Part shown: piece after piece, positions 1 through 12,444 of the stretch
How the letters are laid out: the number at the start of each line of letters is the position of its first letter
Numbering within the stretch: the stretch's first letter is position 1
From: Morella rubra
Lineage: Eukaryota > Streptophyta > Magnoliopsida > Fagales > Myricaceae
Reading direction: 5' to 3'
Length of the DNA: 64,000 nucleotides
Assembly (NCBI GenBank): GCA_003952965.2
Contig: CM025850.1
Coordinates: 28,513,201 to 28,577,200, forward strand
The notes under the pieces: generated by a model
Database searches by the model: none
The model's input: only the letters and a program-made list of their open reading frames with translations
Told to the model about the DNA's origin: nothing
Program-made: the position numbers and the translations under genes

Positions 1-1
1 T

Positions 2-1987
2 AATTGTCACTCCAAGTTACAAGGCACTTCGTCTTTGCTCAATCATCTAGCTAGTTGCCCTAAGTATCTTTATATTAAGGGAAAGACGGACAAGAGGCAA
101 TCTTATTTAAGCTTTGAGTCTAAGAATAGTGGGAAGAGTAAAGATATGACATTGGCCAAGTACAGTGAGAAAAAGATTAGGGCATCCATTGCTAAAATGG
201 TTGTGGTAGATGAATTGCCATTTTTTATTGTAGAGGGTGAGGGATTTAAGGAATTTGTGAAGACTCTTGAGCCTAGGTTTTCCATGCCTTCTCGATATAC
301 AGTGATGAGGGATGTTATGAAGCTTTTCCTAAGGGAGAAAAAGGAGTTGAAGACTATGTTTTTGACTTCATGGCAAAGGGTTTGTTTAACCACTGATACT
401 TGGACTTCGATCCTAGAATATAAACTACATGTGTGTTACTGGACATTTCATTGATAGTAGTTGGAAGATGCATAAAAGAATCCTAGCATTTCGTAAGGAT
501 TCAAGATCACAAAGGGGCAACGATTGGGAGGGAATTAGAGGAGTGTATGCTTGAATGAGAAATCTCTAAATTTCTTACTATTACAGTTGACAATGCCACT
601 GCCAATGATAGTGCTATTGATTGGTTGAAGAAAAGAACCTTAAGCAGTGATCAAACTATTTGTGGCCATGATTTCATTCATATGAGGTGTAGTGCACACA
701 TTTTGAATCTAATTGTCAATGAAGGGTTGAAAGAACTTGATGAGTCTGTCATTAAGGTTCGGAACTTGGTGAAGTATGTGAAGTCTTCTCCTGCTAGGTT
801 AGCAAAATTTAGAACTTGTGTGGAGAAGAAAAGAATCCAGTGTGCTTTATCTTTGTGCCTTGATGTTCCAACTAGATGGAACTCCACTTACCTCATGTTG
901 AATGTTGCTGAAAAATACCAAAGGGCCTTTGAGCTGTTGCAGGAGGATGATGGGCAAATATATAATTATTTGAATGAGAATGGACCAGGTAGGAGAGGAT
1001 TGAAAGCTCCTGATGATGATGATTGGAATAGAGTTAGAACGTTTGTGAGATTTTTGCAAATTTTCTATGATGTTACGATGCGACTCTCTGGTTCAATGTA
1101 TGCCACTTCTAATTTGCATTTTCAAGAAGTCTCCTACATTCATACTCATTTGATGGCATATTGTGATAGTCATGATGATTTGTTGAGTGCCATGGCTTTT
1201 AGAATGAAGTTGAAGTATGAAAAATATTGTGGGTGCTATGTTACAAGATTTTCATCCTAGAATTTTGGTTCAAGAAGATTATGGTGTTGAGGAAGGGGAA
1301 AAATTTATTGAGATCTTGAAAGTGAATGTTGAGCGGTTGTATAGGCACTACAGTGATGGATTATCTTCAGATGGGCCTAGGATGGGCAGTGAAATTAGTG
1401 ATGACTATGATTATGACTCTCAAAGCAGTGGCAGCACAGTGGGGAGGGAAAGGGGAAGTTTGAATCCGTTGTGTATCTTGCAAGAATTCCATCAATCTCG
1501 GGCATCTAGGAATTTGTTAGATTGCAAGAGTGAGTTGGAACGTTATTACTTGGAGGATGTGGAGTCCCCTAGTTCAGTGTTTGATATTTTTTACTTGGTG
1601 GAAGGTTAACTCCACCAAATTTTCAATTATTGTTCGAATTGCACGAGATGTGCTAGCTATTCCTATCACTATCATTGCTTCTGAGTCCGCATTCAGCACT
1701 GGAGGGCGCGTTCTGGATTCCTATCGGAGTTCCTTGGCTCCAAAAACAGTTGAGGCTCTCATATGTGCTCAGAATTGGCTAAGGTCATCACTCATTAGCC
1801 TTGCCCAACGTGTCTTAGAAGCAGTTGAGGACTTTGAAAGCTTTAAACTAGACTCAGGTAATAATGTTCTCTGAAATTCAATTCATTTATTGTTTTGGTT
1901 CTTCTTTTTGTGTAATTAATGTTGTTTTCATGTTTTTGTATAGAATTGGAAGATGATCCTGTGCGTATCTTTTTGGATGAATCTTGA
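2..1987 (+). pseudogene. hAT transposase pseudogene (BED zinc finger, RNase H-like, hATC dimerisation)
   Basis: Translation from base 2 gives the second half of a BED zinc finger (a Cys, then H-x5-C in HLASCPK). The hAT catalytic region follows, with recognisable blocks TVDNATANDSAI near 588-620, RCSAHILNLIVNEGL near 685-730 and DVPTRWNSTYLML near 862-900. The hATC dimerisation block (IPITIIASESAFSTGGRVLD, then RSSLAPKTVEALICAQNWL) lies at 1660-1785. The reading frame is broken at about 452, near 550 (in-frame TGA), at about 1215-1260 and at about 1600. Part of the middle seems deleted. A last short exon (1944-1987) after a GT-AG intron (1858-1943) would end the protein in an acidic tail. It cannot make a full transposase. 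Confidence 0.85.
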
Positions 1988-2241
1988 ATGTATTAGATTT
2001 TGGACATTATCAAAGTGTCTGGTATTGACATCATGTGAGTAATATCTTACTCATAACTTCTAATATTGCACTTATTTGTTTCTTTTTCTATCCTACTTCT
2101 AATTTCTAATAGTAATTCTACTAATTCATTTTCTACATGATGGAAATTGGAAAGCATTGTTTTTCTTTATCAAATTGTTTGGAAACTTTGGAACATGTAA
2201 CATTTTGTTGCCCGTTCACGCCTGTCTGTTATATCGTATTT

Positions 2242-2367
2242 GTTTTTATTTGTTATATTCTTGTTATTTAATTTAGAAGTATGGAAGTGTATATTTTTTG
2301 TTTTTATTTGTTATATTTTGTTATTTCTGTTAATTAGAGTTTAGAAGTGTGGAAGTGTATTTTTTTG
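2242..2367. repeat. AT-rich tandem duplication, two units of about 60 bp
   Basis: Two successive units share GTTTTTATTTGTTATATT followed by TTAGAAGT-TGGAAGTGTAT. They lie in the untranslated 3' part of the hAT element. Confidence 0.6.
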
Positions 2368-2756
2368 TTTGATTAATATATGATCCATATACATGTATGA
2401 ATTATGATGTATGGAAGTGAATTTATATTAGATATATAGTTGTTAAAATGGTTTTTATTTTTTTACATGACAATTTCTGCAAAGAAAACATTATCTCAAA
2501 ACAAAATTTAACTACAAGTCTGCAAATGCCATTATGCTAAATTGTTAAACACTTAACATAACAGCTTACAAGGCTCAGGTTCACAACACTTACACGGTTA
2601 AACACTTAACACAATAACTTCAAAAAAAAAAACCAAATAACAGCTTAAGGCTCAATTTGGATTGCCCAAAGCAACTGCAAAAAAAATTAAAAAAAAGGCC
2701 TGTTAAACAGCAAAAAAGGCCCAATTTCGTCAGGCCCAAATTTAAAAACCAATCTG

Positions 2757-2900
2757 AAATCGACCCGAAGTCTATCCGAATCTGACTTATCCGAATCCGC
2801 CGGATAATACCTATCCAGATTCGGATTTCGGATTCGAAATCCGGTATCCGAATTTTTCGGATTCGGATTCGAATATACCCTTTCCGAATCCGAAAAATTC
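2757..2900. repeat. Subterminal CCGAATCCG-type motif array of the hAT element
   Basis: Many degenerate, partly self-complementary copies of TCCGAATCCG and CGGATTCGG are packed directly inside the right terminus. hAT elements commonly carry clustered subterminal motifs bound by their transposase; that role is inferred here. Read on the minus strand the array gives a meaningless Arg-Ile repeat, which should not be annotated as protein. Confidence 0.65.
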
Positions 2901-2914
2901 GGTGCACACCCCTA

Positions 2915-3880
2915 TCTGTGAGTCTCACTCAGTTCCACTTCGATATATCTTACGAGGGTCCTTATAAAAGAAGAACAGGATTAAGTATTGTGTGCAAATT
3001 ATTGGACCATGTGTAGGGGTGTCCAACGTGTACCGTGGAGGCTATCAAAAGTAACTCAATTTTGTATGATAACCTCAATTAACAGGAGGAAAACAGCAAA
3101 AGTGGAAAACTATGTCGACTTTTCCATTTACTAATGGGTTCGTGTAAAAAAAATTTCTGCCTTTTCGATCAGGCAGTGCCCTCAACAAGCTTGTTTATGT
3201 CACTGGTCATGGATGAAGCTAGTGCTAATGGTGAGGCGGTGGTGGCCTTTCGCAGTTTCGGAGAAGGCTACCTCGGGTTAATCCGACGTGCAAAATCTAT
3301 CACTACTTTCCAACAGACTAGACATTTAATAGAAACATTTGAAAATTATTTTATCAGTCATTGTCAATAATTAAATTAGAGGATAAATATACTCAGCAAA
3401 TTTTAATTATAAGAGTCTCGAAACTTTACATTCACTGACTATTGATTTAAGATACTTTACACTCTACGTAATAAAAATTAATTTTTTATTCTCTAAAATA
3501 ATAATTTTACCCTCATAAAATGTCATCTAATGAAATTATTATTTCTTTTTTCTACGCGAAATTGTAATTTCATGAGTTACAAAATAACCTTTTCACCCTG
3601 TGGCATAATAAAAGGTTATTAGTAATCACCAACTAATAGAATGACATCTCTTGTCTCCATTGCATAATGATGAGAACCTTAGGAATTAGGAGGAGCCAGC
3701 CAGAGAGTCCAAAGGAGAGACCAAAATTGCCGAATTGGAAGAAGAGCAACAGAACAGCTACAGCAAAGGCCGGAGATCCACTTAATGGCCGAAGCAAGCT
3801 TGGGCCTAATGGTGCAGATGGCTAGGCTGCTTGTTATTGCATCATGGATGAGGTCCTCATCAGATAATCACACACTTAAG
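2915..3880. other. Spacer, no gene recognised
   Basis: This spacer is AT-rich. A 78-codon open frame at 3134-3370 has no recognisable domain. A decayed MITE fragment begins near 3379 (listed separately). Confidence 0.5.
3379..3540. repeat. MITE fragment (GGATAAATAT family)
   Basis: The left end GAGGATAAATATA, the internal text ACTATTGATTTAAGATACTTTACACTC and the block ATTTTACCCTCATAAAATG match the better preserved family members at 20867-21250 and 39419-39803. The right terminus is missing. Confidence 0.5.
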
Positions 3881-3947
3881 AAAATCTCATAATTACTTAG
3901 GAAAAGAAAATCTCATAATTACTTAGGAAAAGAAAATCTCATGATTA
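3881..3947. repeat. 26-bp tandem repeat, 2.6 copies
   Basis: Two identical 26-bp units beginning AAAATCTCATAATTACTTAG are followed by a partial third unit. Confidence 0.9.
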
Positions 3948-6900
3948 GATACTTAATTACTTAGTGTCTTGCTAAAACTAACAGATTATGATAATAGTGG
4001 TATCTCACCACAACGATTGAAAACCTGGTTTAGACCTTATTAACACCAAGAGGGGGTGAATATGTGTTTCCCTCTAATTACAAATTTAATAATAATTTTA
4101 AAATACGTTTTAAAATTGTTCAGCCTATATATAAATAATAATCAACTTAATTAACAAATAAGTAACAAAAAATTAAAACAAACTTCAACTCGACAAAGAC
4201 ATATTTTGACATGAAATTTTGCCAATACATAAATGCCCTAACATATACTCTAATAAGAAAAGCACTCAAAGAACCATCAACAAAGTTTCTCATTGCTTTT
4301 CCTCACCAATGGGTCTTATAACTGAAAAAAAAATTTCGGTCCTAAAACTTCAGTCGTAATAGGTCCTAACAAGGATCGTAATGTTGCCAACACATTAATA
4401 GACAGTTAATTATAATGTAGACGCAACCCATTAATTACAGTTAGGCTTATGATAAAAAATCTACATTACAAAAATTGTAAAATAAGCAAACCAACTCGTA
4501 AGCAATAATTGCCAAACAAAAAGATAGAGAATCGACCAAAAAGGACCAAAAATCCGTCTTGAGACTCGATTGCTAAAAGAGAAAACTAATGGATATTGGA
4601 TCGGATCATTACGTGGATTAAGAGTGGCAATAATATAGCCGACTACTGGGCCATTCGTAGCTGGAGTACCATAAAAGTGTCTCACTTTTTTCGTGATATT
4701 CTGAGAGAGACATGGCTGTTTCTTAAGAGAAAGAGTTGGTGCCCAATGGCCAATGGCCAATAATGCACAACTCAAGTTTGAGAATGAGAAGACAACATTA
4801 TTAATTTGCAAAGTAGACCAAACTTTATTAATAATTGGTCTTGGGCCAATTTGAGTTTAAACAATGAATATAGAACATTGTCAAGTGTAAGTTGGGGTAT
4901 TTTCACAAAATCTTCAAAAAATTTAACAGTGCCGTGAAAATTTAGAGAGATATTTAATGGGAGTTGATGAAAACGTAATAAATTTTTTGAAATATGTTAT
5001 GTTGGAGATTAAATTTTATTAAAGTATGTAGAAAATTTTAAGAGAATGAATGATTTGATAGAGTTTATTATTTATATTTTAATAGTATTATATTATTAAT
5101 GTAAATAATTAAAATATTGAATATTTACTCAAAAAAATTTAGGGAAAAATAAAGTGAAGAGGAGAGTCTCCTCCCAATGAGGTCGCGGGGCACCATGCGC
5201 GGTGGCTCTCACCAGGTAGCCTCCTCGAGGCGTCGTGCCAATCGAGTGGACTCTTGACCCAAACCTGATACTTTAGGTGAACTGGTGAAGGCACATAACT
5301 TTTGGGTTTGAATTAAAGTCATTGTAGGTAAGGTCATGAAAAGGTGATATCATAAATGGAGATAGGCAAAATGAATTCCTCTACAACAAAACAAAAAACA
5401 ATTATCGGAACTTTTTCAAAAGTTACCTTTGGGGAGGGACTGGCGGAGGGAGTTCTCTTTCCTACCAACTCTGGAGAAAGGTCCTTTTTTTTTTTTTTTT
5501 TTTTGAGAAAGGTCCTTTGTTTATTTGTATCACTTAGTTTATGGAGGGCACTCAAAGTTGTTGCCCCATGGAAAACACCAAAAGGCTGAACAATGCAATT
5601 TTTAAACTTCCTTATGGATGCATCCAAATCATTTTGCTCGCCTCCTGCTATTGAGATCCGCGAATTGTCACTTCGTGGCAGATTCGTTTGCAAATAAGCC
5701 AAGAAAATCTTATATACTATTTTCTTGCTCAATAATAATCCCACTCTATCCCTACGGTCATAGATCCCTCTATTTCTTTTCTTATTCTTTTGGGCATAAT
5801 TGTGCCCCCCTATGTACGATACTTTGATCCTAGTTAAAAACACTAAATGCAATAGTATGCTTGTCTCGCAAGTAATAGTATGTGCGCCCACACTGCTTGA
5901 ACTTAGGGTATAAGGATTTGCTTTAAATGAAGTTTTAAATTCAAATTTTTCGATATGTAAACAATTTTTTTTGGAACTATCTTCTTAACAAAATCAAATT
6001 GATTGGACCTTCGTGACTCGAAAGCTACACCAGCCTAAAATTTATCGGTCCCTTAAAATTAGGCCTATTAAATTGAGCTTCTCTTTACTACTTAAAAAAA
6101 TAAAAAAATTAGTATTGCACCAATGCATGAAGCTTGCCATGACTTGATATATATTAGTGAAAATCTAACAAAAATCCTATGTCGTGTTCTTCTACTATCT
6201 TTTTCTTGGTATCGTGGGACTACTTTCATAGGGCTTTCGTTGCTTTTCTTCCACCACAAAATTATGTACGAATCCCTTTAGCCGAGGTCCCCACATAGAG
6301 AACATGAAAGTAGAGACTAGGGTCCAGACACCCACAACGTGGAAATTGATGTCCTAACTCCCCCCCACCTCGCTAGTTTCCTTTGTATTCAATCAAAGTA
6401 CCCTACAAATATTTCTACCGTTCGAGAGGAAACGTTTTAAATTTTCCATCGATTGCTAACATCACTGATCATGTAAGCATCCCGAGTAAAGTCAAATTTT
6501 ATCTCTCAGTCCCTTCCACGGGCATTTTAACTCCTTCAACATCCCACTGTTCAGATTCAAAGCCCCCCAAGATTAGTCACTGTCCCGACTCCCGCGTAAC
6601 TCGTTTTTCCCACGTTGGGACACATGTTTTTCCTTGGAACCCATGAATCAGAATTGCGTATATACAGTAATAAAAAGACAAAAGAAACCTAATCTCTAAC
6701 AGTGAGGTTTTGCCGCGACGGCACATTGCATGATTGCTAGAGCTCGCCCCCCCAACTGTGACCTCCATACGTAACGTGGGTCGTGGCCCGTGGGTGTTAA
6801 ATTATAGTGTCGTCTCCACTCCAGCTTCTTGTCTAATTGGTCACAGCTGAAGACCAGACATGTGATGTAGTCAGTTAAAGCACCACCTAATTCTCATGGG

Positions 6901-7802
6901 CGAGCTCTTGCTTGGATGTGCCTTTCCCGGGTACACTACTGGACAATGAATAGGCCAAAATCTCAGGTCAATTTAATGTTTTAAATGCAAAACATATGAG
7001 CAGAATAGAGAGCTACGGAGCATCAAGAATTTGGCATATGCCTCAAGGAAATGGACGAAATTGATTTGCGCCTATCATGAAAGTAGGCACCAAATTGTTT
7101 ATTTTTGTTACTGCAAATGATGAAGACGCAAGTTAGTATCAACTTAACAAATCAACTAAACATCAAATTTTACATGTAAAGTTTCGAACATTATAAACCT
7201 ATAAAAATTTCGAACATCATGAAACTTATAAATTTTAGTTATCGTGTCTATTTTTATTGAAAAATATAAAGAATCATGTCCTTTCATTAATGTCAGATTG
7301 TTTGATCTAAGCACCTTTCAACGCCCGCAAGTTGCTGCTTACTACTCTTTCAGCTTACCATGGCGGCAACGACACTGTCTTCTGGCTGCGATAATAACGG
7401 CTACCTGTTTGCTTTAACTGCGGCTGCCCCTTGTTTTCAAAACGAGATTTACCCGACGGTTCTACCCTTGGCAGAGGACTCGAGAGACGAGAGGGTAGGA
7501 TCCAGCAGGGGTTGTATTGTCATTTCTTATGACACATCAGCGTCTAGTCAAGATTAGATGACTTGTCCCGATAGCGTCGTTTCTGGACAACCATTAGTCC
7601 GTTTCGGCGGCAGTTCCAGACGAAGCCCATCACGGGTGACCTTCGCCAAAATCGACAAAGCCCACGGCCATTATCATGATCATGACCATGACTGTCCAGA
7701 CATCATCCCCAAATATCATACATAACATACATCCATAGATGATAGATCTCACAATAGAATATTCGCGCACACGTCAGATCTCAACCGACCCTCTTCCGTC
7801 TC
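3948..7802. other. Long spacer without a recognised gene
   Basis: Open frames here (for example 4461-4811 minus, 5334-5891 minus, 6383-6646 plus) show no family signature and no convincing exon structure. The stretch 5160-5250 is locally GC-rich but I recognise nothing in it. The last several hundred bases are presumably the HIPP promoter region. One feature, a poly-T tract between direct repeats, is listed separately. Confidence 0.45.
5474..5517. repeat. Poly-T tract flanked by 13-bp direct repeats
   Basis: GAGAAAGGTCCTT occurs at 5474-5486 and again at 5505-5517, with an uninterrupted T run between. Direct repeats around a bare poly-A/T tract are what a severely 5'-truncated retroposon insertion would leave, with the A tail on the minus strand. 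Replication slippage is an alternative. Confidence 0.6.
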
Positions 7803-7810
7803 TATATATT
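7803..7810 (+). promoter_or_regulatory. Putative TATA box of the HIPP gene
   Basis: TATATATT lies 106 bp upstream of the predicted start codon at 7916. This spacing is normal for a plant gene with a 5' leader of 70-80 nt. It is based on sequence and position only. Confidence 0.45.
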
Positions 7811-7915
7811 CTTCGCTTAGCCTCAAATTGGTACTCTTCACCCGATCGTTCTAGTAAATAAAGAACGCCGTAAAACTGGTCTGAGAATCCTTAATTAGGA
7901 TATTAGGTGACAACA

Positions 7916-10002
7916 ATGGGTGAGGTCAGTCTGAGTCCGTCTAGCTTCAGTTTCCATTCTAATGCCTGCCTCTTCTTTTATTTGTTCCGAAACGCATAAC
8001 TTTGTGGAATCTTCTGTCTTCTCTAACAGGAATTTCCTATTTCCTCTTTGTTTGTGGCTGCAGAAAGATGGGGAGAAGAAGGCTGCCGACAAGAAAGACG
8101 ACGGTCCGGTCGCCGCCGTTTTCAAGATGGACATGCATTGCGAGGGTTGCGCTAAGAAAGTGAAGAGAGTCGTTCGCAATATCGATGGTATACACAGAAA
8201 TCTACGACTTCGTGAAGTTACTTTACATCTACGATTGTTTCTTAATCCGGTATTCACTAAGGGAACCAATAATCCTGTTAACTCTTATGGAATTTCAAGA
8301 TTACACATCGACTATTTGAATAAACGACATGAAATTTTTTTCCAATTGTAAGTCAGAATTCGTCCTCCGACGATTGCCTCTCCCTATTGATGCTAATAGA
8401 GATGTTATTGATGGTATACAGGTGTTGACGAGGTTAAGGTAGATTGTGCGGGAAACAAATTGACGGTAACGGGGAAAGTGGACCCCGGTGCGATCAAGCA
8501 GAGGCTGGAGGAGAAGACGAAGAAGAAGGTAGAGCTCGTCTCTCCTCAGCCCAAGAAAGACGGTGGCGGCGATAAGAAGCCGGAGGAGAAGGCGGAAAAG
8601 AAAGAGGAAAAGAAGGAGGATAAGAAGCCAGAGGAGAAGAAACCTAAAGAGGTACGCCCGACTAACCTGCGCCTCCTTGTGTTCTGTTTGAACTAGAATC
8701 TACCCGTTTGGTAACATGCGCCGTTGCCAGCTCTGCCTTGCTCGGAAAATCGAGCGAAGAAAAAAAAAAATTCTTATATTGACCGCTTTCTAGGGCTTTA
8801 ATTTGTTTGGACCAAAAGCGGCATTCCACGCGGTCCATTTTAACCACGTGGGAGGCCATTATCGACTCTGACTCAAGGACCAATCAACGTTGAGGGTCTC
8901 AGTGGTCCGTGCCTAGATATTCTACTCTTTTCGTTACCAGCAAGGCACTTTCCTTATTTGTTGAAACTGATTTTCTTAACTGATTTCGAGTTATTTTTGT
9001 TGCTCCAGGCTACGGTGGTTTTGAAGATCAGACTGCATTGCGAGGGTTGCATGAATAAAATACGAAAGATCATATCCAAGTTCGGTGGTGAGATCACCAA
9101 ACCCTTTTTTCTTAATTTTAATAAATCAATTATTTTAATTCGTTAAGGCCCAAACATGGACCGAACGCAATTCAAAAATCAATTCTCTACGCAAAAAAAT
9201 AAAAATAAAAATAATCTTCCACCTCCGGGTGCTGCTACTTTTATATCTCTACCCAACTGTTTGGAATTAAAATTCCAGGGATAACCTCGAGAAGCTACGG
9301 TATTTTAGATTATTGGTTAGGCAGTTGACGCACGCAATGAGTGGCAATCCAGTCATTTGAGTAAATCTAACAATGAACTTTTCGCTGTGGTTCGCAGGAG
9401 TTGATAAGGTGGAGATAGACGCCCCCAAGGATCTAGTGACTGTGAAGGGGACTATGGACGTGAAGCAGCTGGCTCCCTATCTCAGGGAGAAGCTGAAAAG
9501 AAGCGTCGACGTAGTGCCGCCGCCGCCGAAGAAAGACGAAGGCGGAGGGAACAAACCGAAAGAAGGCGGTGGAGGAGGGGGAGACAAGAAAGAGAAGGAA
9601 GGCGGTGGTGACAAGAAAGAGAAAGAAGGTGGTGGTGGCGCCGGCGGAGGCGATAAGAAGGAGAAAGAAGGTGGTGGTGGTGGGCCGAAGACGGAAGCCA
9701 GTAAGATGGAGTACAATGGGTACCCGTACCCGCCTCCCACGTTCTGGCCATACGACGGACACGCGTACGCCCAGAATTACCCGGTGCAGGCAGCGTACAA
9801 CCATAGTTACCCGATGCAGGTAGCGTACAACCAGAATTACCCGATGGAAGCTCATCAGGGATACGTAAATCAGGAGTACGTGAACCAAGGGCATGTAACG
9901 GAGGGGTACGTGCACCAGGGATATACGGTTCCCCCAACCCACCTCATGCACGCGCCGCAAATGTTCAGCGACGAGAATCCCAACGCTTGTTCCGTCATGT
10001 GA
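7916..10002 (+). CDS. Heavy-metal-associated isoprenylated plant protein, HIPP6-like
   Basis: Predicted five-exon gene: 7916-7924, 8064-8187, 8422-8651, 9009-9087, 9398-10002, giving 348 residues; all introns are GT-AG. It has two HMA domains (residues about 20-84 and 122-184), each with the metal-binding signature HCEGC (Cys29/Cys32 and Cys132/Cys135). They are separated by a Lys/Glu-rich linker. A Gly/Lys-rich stretch (about 195-235) and a Tyr/Gln-rich tail follow. The C terminus is CSVM, a CaaX prenylation box, preceded by FSDENPNA as in the Arabidopsis HIPP05/HIPP06 group. The family binds soft metal ions through the Cys pairs and is membrane-associated after prenylation; roles in metal homeostasis and stress are known for relatives, not shown here. 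The start is chosen because MGE then a Lys-rich stretch matches the family. Exon 1 has only three codons. The gene appears intact. Confidence 0.9.
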
Positions 10003-12295
10003 GAGGAATCCGACGGTGGTTGGTCAATGGTAGCACAAATTCCAAAACGTGTAAATAAGAATGTAAAAAAAAAAAAAAAAAGGAAATGCGATTAAGCACA
10101 ATGTTGGGTAAACCATAATTACTGAGAAGCTAAAATCCTGTAAAAAAAAGAGTGACCCCTTCCCAACCAAAAAAACCAAAACCAAAAAAACGGTTGGACA
10201 AATTTGGAACCAGAAACGAGGAGTACAACCCCGCGTAGTCTGTTTGAATAATTGCCGCCTCACAGCACACTCAATTTTTTCAGCAAACTCATGTTGTAGA
10301 AATGGAATCAACGTTACAATGCAACGTATTAACTGAAAACGGACATACCATGTTTGTGTCTCTAAACAATTATATACAGTTTGAGGGGGTTGTTGTAGCT
10401 ACAACGGTTATTCAATTTCATGTCCCTCTTAATACTTGGAAAAACGATCTCGATTGGCGTTTGGTTTCAATGAAACGTCAGAGGCGATCGAAACAATCTT
10501 TTATTCGGGTCAGGAGAAAATCTGTCTCCAGCACAACACAAAAAACCATGTTTAGGTGACGTTTCTGGCTTTTGCAACGTTGAAACAGCCATCACTTTGG
10601 GGTCAGATCGAAGGCCATAAACAAAGACTACCTCTCCATGGCAACGAAGGCTAGCGACGGGACACTCAAAATTTTTTGGGGCCGTCATTACCGATTTAAT
10701 ATAATGTGTTCTCAAGATAATGTTTTTTACGAACCCGACCCAGCTAATTAAATACATATAATGAATAATTTAATAACTGGTAATTGAGCACAACATTGAA
10801 AATGAAATCACCCCCCCCCCCACAAAAATTTATTCTAATATACCTCGAAGATTACATATTAATAAGAAAAGTGGCTCTTTCAAAAGCTCAAACACCTTGA
10901 CACGTTAAAACAGTGCTACTGGTTCCTAATTTTGACTTAATTAACAACAGTTGCCATATAACAGCGTTGAAGCTAGCCTGCAAGAAGCTGACTGCTGCGT
11001 GTTTTTAATGATAACCCAAACGACAACGTTTCTTCGAAGGATGATACTGAATCTTTGGTCAGTGTCTGCTCTCGTGTTCAAAGGGTTTCTACTTAGTATT
11101 TTTGGTGTTTTCTGTACCAAGAGATTCTTCGACTGTTTCCCCTTGATGGTTATAGAACAAGTTGACAATTATATATAATAGGCGGAATCATGGTAGCTAG
11201 CTAGTAGGCCATTATAAAAAGCAGAAGACTCGATCTCTTGTTAGTTTCTTAATGCAGTGGTTGATTAGAAAACGTGATTTAATTAATTAAAAATTAATTC
11301 TGAGTACGTACAACCATTGGCAAAACGCCAAAAGCTTGTCATGAAAGAGGGCTTTAGAAGTTAGAAACATTTTTAATGCTGGGAAAGTAATCGCCTTTGT
11401 ACGTAGTACCTTTTCCCCCTTTTATCGCAACATAAAAGAAATCAGAGCAGAGCCCATTTTCTGTCATTTGCCCCCGTGATTGAAAAGCTAATCTCAACCT
11501 AATTAGCTTTTGACCTTTTGTGTGATATTGAAGAAGGCCATATATTTTAAAATACAAATACCCCAAAACTAGTACTGTTCCTTAAGGATCCCACGTCCAT
11601 TATAAAAAGTACAAAACAAAAAGGAAAGATCAAGAAAAAGAATTTATACGTTCTCTGCATGAGGAAAAAGAAAGTAATGCCATTATGAATTAGGTGGATT
11701 CCAGCTCTAGATGCTTCAGACGGCATGATCCAGAAGATTCTAGCTAGGAAAAAAGATAGTATCATGAGTTACGAGGGATCAGAAACAAAATAACTTTTTC
11801 TCGAATGTAATGAGGAATATATTGTCTATCTATGAACAAATTGTATGAAGTGTAGTGTATAATAGTTCTCTTTCAAAAAATTATGGCAGTAGGTTTACTG
11901 CTAGCGGTGTATCTCCCGACTCCTTTCTTCTCTCCTCGGGACCTCAAGTAAACGTATGGCCATGCTTAATTATGAAGATAGGGTAGGGGAGACATTTTCC
12001 GAAGCGATAAATGGACGTGATGCCAATGTGCCCTGTGTGAACCTCCCATAACAAGGCAAGTGAAGCTATATTCTTGATATGATCGGCAACGATTCAACGA
12101 CTACTTCTCCTTCACATGACTTGTTTTTCTAATTCATACTTGTTTCGCAAGCACTTCGCGTCTCATTGGCTTGCATATATATATATATATGATACTTAAT
12201 TATCAAGGTCATGACTCGTGGGAGCTGAGATCGATCTTCATGATCAACTAGCTAGTTCAAAGCATGAACCCGTCGAAGTTCTCTCTTGCTGTAAG
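10003..12295. other. HIPP 3' flank and spacer
   Basis: The HIPP 3' UTR probably ends near 10050-10080, where AATAAG precedes an A-run. The rest has no recognisable coding region. Short open frames at 10302-10559 and 10941-11178 lack domains and overlap similar frames on the other strand. A TA dinucleotide run sits at about 12176-12190. Confidence 0.5.
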
Positions 12296-12370
12296 ATGCA
12301 GCTTCCAGCAATAAAAACTGCCTGCCTAGCAATCATTCTCTTGCTCGTTCTGGGATTTGGCCAACAGTTT
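12296..12370 (+). pseudogene. Possible orphan signal-peptide exon
   Basis: ATG at 12296 opens MQLPAIKTAC followed by a strongly hydrophobic LAIILLLVLGFGQQ run, which looks like the signal peptide of a small secreted plant peptide. A TA-rich TATA-like tract lies about 110 bp upstream. The frame then runs into poly-Phe from a T-rich tract, and no Cys-rich second exon is visible before the repeat at 12445. It could be a gene relic or chance. I do not assign a family. Confidence 0.25.
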
Positions 12371-12444
12371 TTCTTTTTTAAGTTCTATTTTTTTGTCCGA
12401 TTTGTATGGTAGCATCTATAAGGTCCCCCCACTCCTATTGTAAC

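Larger units (their letters stand above)
1..2914 (+). mobile_element. hAT transposon (BED/RICESLEEPER type), 3' portion, decayed
   Basis: The element enters from the left edge and ends near 2914. It contains a broken hAT transposase (2-1987), an AT-rich stretch, then an array of CCGAATCCG-like motifs (about 2757-2900). The right terminus reads GGTGCACACCCCTA, the inverse of TAGGGGTGTGCACC, which is a common end for plant hAT elements. The 5' end is outside the window, so the 8-bp target duplication cannot be tested. The right boundary is inferred from the terminal motif only. Confidence 0.7.

Noticed and set aside
2620..2928. Minus-strand Arg-Ile repeat protein
   Set aside because: It is a translation of the CCGAATCCG subterminal array.
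5334..5891. 185-codon minus-strand frame
   Set aside because: It crosses the poly-T insertion, has poly-Lys from that tract, and shows no domain.
9433..9960. Long frames antisense to, or out of frame with, the last HIPP exon
   Set aside because: They are shadows of a GC-rich, repetitive coding exon. The plus-strand frame carries the CSVM prenylation box and family C terminus.
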